Shown here: positions 48,929-55,781 of the stretch, in pieces | Numbering within the stretch: the first letter of the stretch is position 1 | Layout of the letters: each line of letters opens with the position of its first letter | NCBI GenBank assembly: GCA_036271555.1 | Contig: DATBAK010000002.1 | Location: 1-64,000 of the forward strand | Direction of reading: 5' to 3' | Origin: Acidimicrobiia bacterium | GTDB lineage: Bacteria; Actinomycetota; Acidimicrobiia; IMCC26256; PALSA-610 | Length of the DNA: 64,000 bases | Notes under the pieces: generated by a model | Told to the model about the DNA's origin: nothing | What the model saw: only the letters and a program-made list of their open reading frames with translations | Databases searched by the model: none | Position numbers and translations under genes: made by a program

Positions 48929-49458
48929 ACGGCTTCGATATTCGACAAGAGCGCGCGGGCGACGAGCCCGCGATCACCGCGATCCACGCGGCCGCGTTCC
49001 GCCGTCCCGATCAACCCGATGTCGAGCCGCCCGAGGCTCAGCTCGTCACGGATCTCCGCGCGGGTGACGCGTGGATCCCCGAGCTCTCCATCGTCGCGGT
49101 CGACGGTGACACCATCGTCGGTCACGTCGTCTGCACGCGCGCCACGATCGCGAGATCGATCCCCGTGCTCGGTCTCGGACCGATCGGTGTCGTGCCCGCG
49201 CGGCAGGGCCACGGCATCGGCATCGCGCTCGTGCGCGCGGCGCTCGCCACCGCCGACGCGCGCGGCGAGCGACTCGTCGCGCTGCTCGGCAGTCCTGCGT
49301 ACTACTCGCGGTTCGGCTTCGGACCCGCGAGCGCGCACGGGATCGAACCGCCGCGCGAATGGTACGGCGAGGACTTCCAGGTCTTCCCGCTCACCGCGGC
49401 CACCGGCACCGAGCGCGGCAAGTTCGCCTACGCGAAGCCCTTCGACCAGGTCCCGTAG
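48925..49458 (+). CDS. GNAT family N-acetyltransferase
   Basis: A 177-residue acetyltransferase of the YhbS type. It begins FDIRQERAGDEPAITAIHAA and has the acetyl-CoA loop GLGPIGVVPARQGHGIGIAL with the Q/R-x-x-G-x-G pattern, then LVALLGSPAYYSRFGFGPAS AHGIEPP, which matches YhbS proteins closely. Translation is coupled to the upstream gene by ATGA. Substrate is unknown. Confidence 0.9.
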   Translation: MNGFDIRQERAGDEPAITAIHAAAFRRPDQPDVEPPEAQLVTDLRAGDAWIPELSIVAVDGDTIVGHVVCTRATIARSIPVLGLGPIGVVPARQGHGIGIALVRAALATADARGERLVALLGSPAYYSRFGFGPASAHGIEPPREWYGEDFQVFPLTAATGTERGKFAYAKPFDQVP

Positions 49459-49463
49459 ATCTC

Positions 49464-49560
49464 GGTGGTTCCCGCAGGAACGCCCGGGTCGCTCTGCGGC
49501 CCGGGCGACTCGCGCGCTGAGGCGTCAGGAGCGGCGAGCGCAGCGAGCGCGACCAGAAAG
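49464..49560 (+). repeat. Intergenic repeat family member H
   Basis: GGTGGTTCCCGCAGGAACGC at the left, GGGTCGCTCTGCGGCCCGG in the middle and CTGAGGCGTCAGGAGCGGCG at 49517 onward, ending GCGACCAGAAAG. It fills the convergent gap between the GNAT stop and the cold-shock-like gene stop. Confidence 0.75.
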
Positions 49561-49561
49561 C

Positions 49562-49789
49562 TCAGACCTGGGCGGTGGGGAGTCCCATGTCGGGCTCGGC
49601 GCCGCTGCGGACCTTCATCGCGCGGCCGTCGGCGTCGAGGTCGAAGTTCACGCGCTGGCCCTGGCGCAGCATGCGGAACACGGAGCCTTCGAGCGCGCCC
49701 GCCGCGAGCACGTACTCGGAACGGTCGCGGTCGGACACGATCACGCCTTCGGACGTGAGCGGGTCGAACATCTTCACGACGCCCTGCAT
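49562..49789 (-). CDS. Cold-shock-like OB-fold protein
   Basis: A 75-residue protein: MQGVVKMFDPLTSEGVIVSD, then RDRSEYVLAAGALEGSVFRM and LRQGQRVNFDLDADGRAMKV. This follows the CspA strand pattern (GxVKxFxxxxGxGxI, then GQ-V-F), but the aromatic RNP motifs KGFGFI and VFVH are changed to EGVIVSD and EYVL, so nucleic-acid binding may be weaker. GAGGAGCGGGCG precedes ATG 49789. It sits 24 bases downstream of rpmB and could be in its transcript. Confidence 0.75.
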   Translation of the reverse strand: MQGVVKMFDPLTSEGVIVSDRDRSEYVLAAGALEGSVFRMLRQGQRVNFDLDADGRAMKVRSGAEPDMGLPTAQV

Positions 49790-49813
49790 CGCCCGCTCCT
49801 CAGCGCGCCGCGG

Positions 49814-50002
49814 TCACGGCTTGACGACCTTGCCCGCCTTGATGCACGACGTGCACACGTGCAGCCGGCGCGGCGAGCCGTTCACGACCGCGCGCACCTT
49901 CTGGATGTTCGGGTTCCAGCGCCGCTTCGTGCGGCGGTGCGAGTGACTGAGCCGCATGCCGAAGTTCGGACGCTTCCCACACACTTCGCACACGGACGCC
50001 AT
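49814..50002 (-). CDS. rpmB: 50S ribosomal protein L28
   Basis: A 62-residue L28 of the zinc-binding type, with CEVCGKRPNFGMRLSHSHRR, the basic core TKRRWNPNIQKVRAVVNGSP, and the second pair in CTSCIKAGKVVKP. The four cysteines would hold one zinc. Start ATG 50002 is preceded by GAGGGTG. It is divergent from the DAK2 gene; its own TATCGT box is about 39 bases upstream. Confidence 0.96.
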   Translation of the reverse strand: MASVCEVCGKRPNFGMRLSHSHRRTKRRWNPNIQKVRAVVNGSPRRLHVCTSCIKAGKVVKP

Positions 50003-50041
50003 GTCGACACACCCTCTGATTCCCGACGGAAAAGCCTGGGC

Positions 50042-50047
50042 ACGATA
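50042..50047 (-). promoter_or_regulatory. Possible -10 box for rpmB
   Basis: TATCGT on the minus strand; the transcript would carry a short leader with a Shine-Dalgarno. Confidence 0.4.
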
Positions 50048-50056
50048 GCAGCCGGG

Positions 50057-50062
50057 TAGTGT
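50057..50062 (+). promoter_or_regulatory. Leaderless -10 box for the DAK2/recG operon
   Basis: TAGTGT, 7 bases before GTG 50070, with no Shine-Dalgarno. It lies 10 bases from the divergent rpmB box. Confidence 0.5.
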
Positions 50063-50069
50063 CGATCTC

Positions 50070-51713
50070 GTGCCCGGCCTGACGAGCCTCGGCCCGGCCG
50101 ATCTGCGGCGGGTGGTGCTGCGCTTCCGCGACGCCCTCCGCGATCACCAGGAGGAGCTCAACCGCCTCAACGTCTATCCCGTGCCCGACGGCGACACCGG
50201 CACGAACATGGCGTTGACCCTCGAATCGGTCGCGCACGAGCTCGGCACCGCCGAGGCGATGGGGGAGGTGTGCACCGCGATGTCGCGCGGCTCGCTCATG
50301 GGCGCGCGCGGCAACTCGGGGGTGATCCTCTCGCAGATCCTGCGGGGCGTCGCCGACGTGTGTGCGCCGCTGGCCGCGCTCGGACCCGCAGACCTCGCGG
50401 TCGCGATTCGGCGCGCCGCCGACGCTGCGTACGAAGCCGTGCTGCGTCCGGTCGAGGGCACGATCCTCACGGTGGTGCGGGAGACGGCCGAGGCGATCGA
50501 GTCGGTCCCGAACCTCGACCTCGCGGCGCTGCTCGCGCACGCGGCCGAAGCCGCCGATCGCGCGGTCGCGCGCACGCCCGAGCTGTTGCCGGTGCTGCGC
50601 GACGCGGGTGTCGTCGACGCGGGCGGCAAGGGCTTCACCCTGTTGATCGCCGCGTTCCTCGAAGTCGTCGCGGGCCGCCCGATTCCCGAGCCCGCGACGG
50701 TGAGCACGCCGCCGTCGGTGGAGGCGCACCTGCGCGGCGACGACATCGCGGGACTGCGCTACGAGGTCATGTACCTGCTCGACGCCCACGACTCGACCAT
50801 CCCCGCGTTCAAGGACACGTGGGGCGCGCTCGGCGACTCGATCGTCGTCGTCGGCGGATCGGGTCTGTGGAACTGCCACGTGCACACGAACGACGTCGGC
50901 GCCGCGATCGAAGCCGGCATCGATGCGGGCCGTCCGCATCAGATCCGCGTGACCGATCTCTTCGACCAGGTCGCGCACGGCGCGCACGATCACGCGGCGC
51001 ACGAGCCGGAGTGGGTCGAGCAGGGCGGCGGTGTCGCGACCGTGGTCGCGGAGCCGGTCGAGACCGCGGTCGTCGCGGTCGCGGTGGGCGGCGGCGTCCG
51101 CCGCTTGCTGACGAGCCTCGGTGTGCAGGTCGTCGTCGCGGGCGGTCAGTCGATGAACCCGTCGACCGCGCAGATCCTCGAAGCGGTCGATTCGACGTCG
51201 GCCGACAATGTCATCGTGCTGCCGAACAACAAGAACATCGTTCCGGTCGCGCAGCAGGTCGACGCGTTGAGCGCGCGCAACGTCGAGGTCGTGCCGACGA
51301 CGAGCATGGTCGAAGCGCTGAGCGCGCTCGTCGGCTACGACCCGCGCGCCGAGCTCGGCGCGAATGTCGCCGCGCTCACCGAAGCCGCGGCGCGCGTCCG
51401 CACCGGTGAGGTGACGCGAGCCGTACGCGACGCGGCCGCCGACTTCGGACCGGTGCACGAAGGCGACTGGATCGCGATCGACGGCTTCGGCATCTGCGCG
51501 TCGGCGAAGGATCCGGTCGGGGCGGTGACCGCGCTGCTCGAACGGCTGGTCGACGACGAGAGCGAGATCGTCACCGTGCTCGTCGGCGCGGAAGCGCAGG
51601 CGTCCGACACCGCGCGCATCCGCGAGCATCTCGCCGACGCGCATCCGGAAGTCGAGGCCGAGTTCCACGACGGCGGCCAGCCGCTGTACCCGTATCTCGT
51701 CGGCGTGGAGTAG
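50070..51713 (+). CDS. DAK2 domain protein (FakA/YloV-like)
   Basis: A 547-residue protein. The DAK2 kinase domain (residues 1-210) has NVYPVPDGDTGTNMALTLES, whose Asp residues bind ATP-Mg, and MSRGSLMGARGNSGVILSQI. The middle domain contains MYLLDAHDSTIPAFKDTWGA LGDSIVVVGGSGLWNCHVHT with a conserved Cys-His-His cluster, and the C-terminal half is DegV-like (VVAGGQSMNPSTAQILEAVD, VIVLPNNKNIVPVAQQVDAL). In Firmicutes FakA phosphorylates fatty acids bound to FakB. No FakB gene is visible here. It is 10 bases upstream of recG. Confidence 0.9.
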   Translation: MPGLTSLGPADLRRVVLRFRDALRDHQEELNRLNVYPVPDGDTGTNMALTLESVAHELGTAEAMGEVCTAMSRGSLMGARGNSGVILSQILRGVADVCAPLAALGPADLAVAIRRAADAAYEAVLRPVEGTILTVVRETAEAIESVPNLDLAALLAHAAEAADRAVARTPELLPVLRDAGVVDAGGKGFTLLIAAFLEVVAGRPIPEPATVSTPPSVEAHLRGDDIAGLRYEVMYLLDAHDSTIPAFKDTWGALGDSIVVVGGSGLWNCHVHTNDVGAAIEAGIDAGRPHQIRVTDLFDQVAHGAHDHAAHEPEWVEQGGGVATVVAEPVETAVVAVAVGGGVRRLLTSLGVQVVVAGGQSMNPSTAQILEAVDSTSADNVIVLPNNKNIVPVAQQVDALSARNVEVVPTTSMVEALSALVGYDPRAELGANVAALTEAAARVRTGEVTRAVRDAAADFGPVHEGDWIAIDGFGICASAKDPVGAVTALLERLVDDESEIVTVLVGAEAQASDTARIREHLADAHPEVEAEFHDGGQPLYPYLVGVE

Positions 51714-51723
51714 CCGGGCGCGA

Positions 51724-53895
51724 ATGGTCGAGCCGGCGAAGTCGCCGCTGACGCTGCGCGAGCTGCGCGCCCTTCCCGTCGCGCGCCTCGCGGGCGTCGG
51801 CAACGCGCTCGAGGAACGGCTCGCGATCATGGGCATCGAGTCGGTGCTCGACGTGCTCCAGCACTACCCACGTCGCTACATCGACCGCACGCACAAATCC
51901 GAGATCGCGGCGCTCGAGGTCGGCGAGGAAGCGACGGTGTTCGGCGAGGTGCTGCGCGCGCACGGTCGGCGCACGCGCAACGGACGCGCGCTCGTGGAGG
52001 TCGTCGTGAGCGACGGCACGTCGAACCTCACGTGCACGTTCTTCAACCAAGCGTGGCGCGAGCGCCAGATGAGCGCGGGTACCGAGGTTGCGCTGTTCGG
52101 CAAGGTCGACGTGTACCGCGGCAAACGGCAGATGACCAACCCGGTCGTCGACGTGGTCGGCCGGTCGGGCGAGACCAACAAGACGGGCCGGGTCGTGTCG
52201 ATCTACCCCGCGTCGGGCAAGGCCGACATCGCGACGTGGCAGATGGCGAAGCTCGCCGAGAACGCGCTGCATCGCTCCGAGAACCGCGGGCTCGCCGATC
52301 CCGTGCCGCGCGCTGCGCGCGACGACCTCGACCTCGTGCCGCGCGACGATGCGTACCGGAACATCCACCTGCCCGACAATCTCGGAGTCGTCGGTGCGGC
52401 ACGTCGCCGGCTCATCTTCGACGAGTTCCTGCGCATGCAGGTCGGCCTGGTCGCACGCAAGCGCGCGGTCGAGGCCGAGCAGTCGGGCATCGAGCACGTC
52501 GTCGACGGGCCGCTCGTCTCCGCGTTCCACGCGCGCCTGCCGTTCGAGCTGACCCACGATCAGCGCGCCGCGATCAGCGAGATCGAACGCGACCTCGCGA
52601 GCGCGGCGCCGATGCATCGCTTGCTGCAGGGCGACGTCGGCTCCGGCAAGACCGTCATCGCGCTGAGCGCGCTGCTCGTCGCGGTGCAGGGTGGCTACCA
52701 GGGCGCGTTCATGGCGCCGACCGAAGTGCTCGCCGAGCAACACCATCTCTCCGCGACGGCGATGCTCGCCGACCTCACCGTGCCGAGCGAGGGCGGTCTC
52801 TTCGCCGAGCGCCCGGTGCGCGTCGAGTTGCTGACGAACCGCACGACGGCTGCGGAGCGCCGCAAGCTCGTCGCGGGCCTCGAGCGGGGCGAGGTCGACA
52901 TCCTCGTCGGGACCCACGCGCTGCTCTACGGCGACGCGCCGTTCTCGCGGCTCGGCGTCGTCGTCATCGACGAGCAGCACCGCTTCGGAGTCGAGCAACG
53001 TGCGCTGCTCACCGGCCGCTCCGGCGGTGACGGCGACGACTCCGGACCGCAGCCCGACGTGCTCGTGATGACGGCGACGCCGATCCCGCGCACCGCGGCG
53101 ATGCTCATCTACGGCGACCTCGACAAGTCGGAGCTGCGCGAGATGCCGCCCGGGCGCACGCCGATCACGACGAGTGTCGTCGGCCCGAACCCGCTCGATC
53201 GCGAAGCGGCCTACGTGACGTTGCGTTCGGAGATCGCGGCCGGCCGGCAGGCGTACGTCGTGTGCCCGCTCGTCGAGGGCAGCGCCAAGATCGAGGCCAA
53301 GGCCGCGACCGAGGAGCTCGAACGGCTCGAGCACGAGGACCTCGCGGGCCTCCGCCTCGCGCTGCTCACGGGCCAGATGCCCGCGCGCGACAAGGAGAGC
53401 GTCATGCACGCGTTCCGGAGCGGCGACATCGACGTGCTCGTCGCGACGACCGTGATCGAGGTCGGTGTCGACGTGCCGAACGCGAGCGTGATGATCGTCG
53501 AGGACGCGGACCGCTTCGGTCTGTCGCAGCTGCATCAGCTGCGCGGTCGCGTCGGCCGCGGTGGTGGGGAGTCGTGGTGCTTCCTCTTCGCGGATCCGAC
53601 GACGACCGACTCGGAAGAGCGCATGGCCGCGATGGCCGCGTCGACCGACGGCTTCCTCCTCGCCGAGCGCGACCTCGAGATCCGCGGGTCGGGCGAGGTG
53701 TTCGGCGACCGGCAGTCGGGGTTCTCCGATCTCAAGCTCGGTCGTATTCCGCGCGACGAGGAGCTCGTGCTGCTCGCGCGCGGATTCGCGGAGCGCCTGC
53801 TCGACGAGGATCCCGACCTCACGCGCGCCGCGCAGCTTCGCGAGGAGGTCGAGGACCTTCTCGGCGACTCCGTCGACTTCCTCTTCAAGAGCTGA
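51724..53895 (+). CDS. recG: ATP-dependent DNA helicase RecG
   Basis: A 723-residue RecG that remodels stalled forks and branched DNA. The wedge OB-fold domain (about 60-180) includes FGEVLRAHGRRTRNGRALVE. The helicase has Walker A LLQGDVGSGKTVIALSALL, DEQH in VVIDEQHRFGVEQRALLTG, TATPIPRTAAMLIYGDLDKS, and the helicase-C QLHQLRGRVGRGGGESWC. Length is normal. Gene order DAK2-recG-rsmD-coaD matches other actinobacteria. Confidence 0.97.
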   Translation: MVEPAKSPLTLRELRALPVARLAGVGNALEERLAIMGIESVLDVLQHYPRRYIDRTHKSEIAALEVGEEATVFGEVLRAHGRRTRNGRALVEVVVSDGTSNLTCTFFNQAWRERQMSAGTEVALFGKVDVYRGKRQMTNPVVDVVGRSGETNKTGRVVSIYPASGKADIATWQMAKLAENALHRSENRGLADPVPRAARDDLDLVPRDDAYRNIHLPDNLGVVGAARRRLIFDEFLRMQVGLVARKRAVEAEQSGIEHVVDGPLVSAFHARLPFELTHDQRAAISEIERDLASAAPMHRLLQGDVGSGKTVIALSALLVAVQGGYQGAFMAPTEVLAEQHHLSATAMLADLTVPSEGGLFAERPVRVELLTNRTTAAERRKLVAGLERGEVDILVGTHALLYGDAPFSRLGVVVIDEQHRFGVEQRALLTGRSGGDGDDSGPQPDVLVMTATPIPRTAAMLIYGDLDKSELREMPPGRTPITTSVVGPNPLDREAAYVTLRSEIAAGRQAYVVCPLVEGSAKIEAKAATEELERLEHEDLAGLRLALLTGQMPARDKESVMHAFRSGDIDVLVATTVIEVGVDVPNASVMIVEDADRFGLSQLHQLRGRVGRGGGESWCFLFADPTTTDSEERMAAMAASTDGFLLAERDLEIRGSGEVFGDRQSGFSDLKLGRIPRDEELVLLARGFAERLLDEDPDLTRAAQLREEVEDLLGDSVDFLFKS

Positions 53896-53985
53896 TTCTT
53901 CTCGCTGCGCTCGCCGCTCCTGACGCCTCAGCCGCCGACCGAGGGCGCGCGGCTCGCTTCGCTCGCGCGCGGCCGCGGGCACGTG
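53893..53985 (-). repeat. Intergenic repeat family member I (reverse orientation)
   Basis: The reverse complement of 53901-53931 gives CTGAGGCGTCAGGAGCGGCG then AGCGCAGCGAG, identical over 31 bases to members E and H. It lies between recG and rsmD. Confidence 0.75.
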
Positions 53986-54004
53986 CGTGCGCGAACATCG
54001 GCGC

Positions 54005-54574
54005 ATGGCTCAGCACTTGCGCGTCATCGCGGGCTCCGCGGGCGGACGCCGTTTGTTCGCACCGCGCGGCGAGACGATCCGCCCGACGACCGGTCGCGTG
54101 AAGGAAGCGGTGTTCTCCGCGCTGACGGCGCGTGACCGGTTGCTCGGCGCGCACGTCCTCGACCTGTACGCGGGGACCGGCGCGCTCGCGATCGAGGCGC
54201 TCTCGCGCAACGCGTCGCGCGCGGTGCTCGTCGAACGCGAACCGACCGCGATCGACGCGCTCCGTCGCAACCTGTCGGTCACGGGGACCGCGCCGGTCGC
54301 GTCGATCGTGACGACCGACGTCGCCGCGTTCCTCGGCGCGCCACCACCCGCGGACGCGCCCTTCGATCTCGTGCTCTGCGATCCGCCGTACGACCTCGCC
54401 GCCGACGCGCTCGACAAGGTGCTGGCGCCGCTGGCGCGCCGCGACTGGACGAACGAGGACGCGTTGATCGTGCTCGAGCGGGCGGCCGGCAGCGACGAGC
54501 CGCGCGTCGAGGGCATGCGGATCGACTGGGAGCGCAAGTTCGGGGATACGCTCGTGTTCTTCCTGTCCGCGTGA
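54005..54574 (+). CDS. rsmD: 16S rRNA (guanine(966)-N(2))-methyltransferase RsmD
   Basis: A 189-residue SAM-dependent methyltransferase. It starts MAQHLRVIAGSAGGRRLFAP and has RPTTGRVKEAVFSAL, the SAM motif VLDLYAGTGALAIEALSRNA, and the catalytic DPPY in FDLVLCDPPYDLAADALDKV. ATG 54005 is used; six extra upstream codons are not conserved. It precedes coaD by 42 bases. Confidence 0.94.
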   Translation: MAQHLRVIAGSAGGRRLFAPRGETIRPTTGRVKEAVFSALTARDRLLGAHVLDLYAGTGALAIEALSRNASRAVLVEREPTAIDALRRNLSVTGTAPVASIVTTDVAAFLGAPPPADAPFDLVLCDPPYDLAADALDKVLAPLARRDWTNEDALIVLERAAGSDEPRVEGMRIDWERKFGDTLVFFLSA

Positions 54575-54616
54575 CGACTTGGTGGAGTCGTCCGACCTGC
54601 GTCACGGAGTCGCATC

Positions 54617-55105
54617 GTGTCGACCGCTCTCTGTCCGGGTTCGTTCGATCCGGTCACCCTGGGCCACATCGACATCATCGAGCGATCGGCGGGGCACTTC
54701 GAGCAAGTGATCGTCGCGGTGATCCGCAACCCGCAGAAGACGCAGTCGCTCTTCACACTCCAAGAGCGTCAGGAGATGCTCGCCGAGTGCACCGCGCACC
54801 TGCCGAACATCAGCATCGCGTTCTTCAAAGGTCTGCTCGTCGACTTCGCGCGCGAGCACGGCGCCGACGCGATCGTGAAGGGCCTGCGCGCGGTCACGGA
54901 CTTCGATTACGAGATCCAGATGGCGCAGATGAACCAGCGCCTGTCGGGGATCGACACCTTCTTCCTCTCCACGAGCCCGAACTATTCGTTCCTCTCTTCC
55001 AGCCTCGTCCGCGAGGTCGCGCGCTATGGCGGTGACGTGACCAGCATGGTCCCGCCCGTCGTCGCCAAGCGCCTTGCGGATCGCTTCCACGGGGAGGCTT
55101 CATGA
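54617..55105 (+). CDS. coaD: Pantetheine-phosphate adenylyltransferase
   Basis: A 162-residue PPAT, the penultimate step of coenzyme A synthesis. Canonical elements: ALCPGSFDPVTLGHIDIIER (nucleotidyltransferase motif with T/H-x-G-H), NPQKTQSLFTLQERQEML, IVKGLRAVTDFDYEIQMAQM NQRLSG and FLSTSPNYSFLSSSLVREVA. GTG start. It overlaps the next gene by 4 bases. Confidence 0.97.
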   Translation: MSTALCPGSFDPVTLGHIDIIERSAGHFEQVIVAVIRNPQKTQSLFTLQERQEMLAECTAHLPNISIAFFKGLLVDFAREHGADAIVKGLRAVTDFDYEIQMAQMNQRLSGIDTFFLSTSPNYSFLSSSLVREVARYGGDVTSMVPPVVAKRLADRFHGEAS

Positions 55106-55641
55106 TCGACAACGACGCGCGCACCGAGGACACGGAGGGCTCGTTGCTCAAGATGCGCGAGCTGCTGGAGAGCTCGGGCACGGTTCCGTTCTCGTCGTCG
55201 CCGCGCGTCAACCGCGACGACTTGCTCACGCTCATCGACGACGCGCTCGAAGGATTGCCCGAGGAGCTCAAGCAAGCGCGCTGGTTGCTGAAGGAGCGCA
55301 ACGAGTTCCTCGCGCGTGCCGAGCGCGAGGCGCAGCAGATCATCGAGTCCGCGCGCGTGCAGGCGGAACGGATGGTCGAGCGCGACGAGGTCGTGCGCGC
55401 GGCGCGCCGACATGCGGACGCGCTCATCGAGGACGCGGAGGCGCGTTCGCGCGCGCTGCAGCACGAGGCCGAGGACTACGTCGACCAGCGGCTCGCGGCG
55501 TTCGAGGTCGTGCTCGACCGCACCATGGCGACGGTCCGGCGCGGACGCGAGCAGTTGCAGGTCCACACCGGCACTCCCGCGCTCGAGGAGACCGAGATCC
55601 TCGCCGACGACGAGCCCGGCTTCTTCGACCAGGACGTGTAG
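55102..55641 (+). CDS. DivIVA-like coiled-coil protein (SepIVA-type)
   Basis: A 179-residue protein dominated by one long coiled coil from about residue 60 to 150 (KQARWLLKERNEFLARAERE, QAERMVERDEVVRAARRHAD). The N-terminal 50 residues end in VNRDDLLTLIDDALEGLPEE, resembling the short N-terminal region of SepIVA-type proteins. In mycobacteria a SepIVA gene lies next to the DUF177/rnc/mutM/smc block, as here, so the equivalence is supported by context. Expected role is septation or membrane-curvature scaffolding. Confidence 0.75.
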   Translation: MIDNDARTEDTEGSLLKMRELLESSGTVPFSSSPRVNRDDLLTLIDDALEGLPEELKQARWLLKERNEFLARAEREAQQIIESARVQAERMVERDEVVRAARRHADALIEDAEARSRALQHEAEDYVDQRLAAFEVVLDRTMATVRRGREQLQVHTGTPALEETEILADDEPGFFDQDV

Positions 55642-55655
55642 CGGCCTTCGGCCGC
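55641..55655. terminator. Short hairpin with CTTCGG loop
   Basis: GCGGCCTTCGGCCGC folds into a stem closed by a C(UUCG)G tetraloop, beginning on the last base of the DivIVA-like stop codon. No T-run follows. Confidence 0.45.
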
Positions 55656-55713
55656 TCCATTCCGTCTCGCTCGCTCCTGCGCCCGCTCCATTCCGTCTCG
55701 CTCGCTCCTGCGC
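55652..55713. repeat. 31-bp tandem duplication
   Basis: CCGCTCCATTCCGTCTCGCT begins at 55652 and again at 55683. The second unit runs into the 59 bp repeat. Confidence 0.8.
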
Positions 55714-55756
55714 CCGCTCCCCTCCGGGTCGCGGACTTGTTCGCTCGCTGGCGAGC
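55698..55756. repeat. 59 bp intergenic repeat, copy B
   Basis: Matches 1482-1540 with 2 mismatches, same orientation. It fills the convergent gap between the DivIVA-like and metallopeptidase genes. Confidence 0.8.
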
Positions 55757-55781
55757 GTGGGAGTGCGGTGATCGGAGTCCT

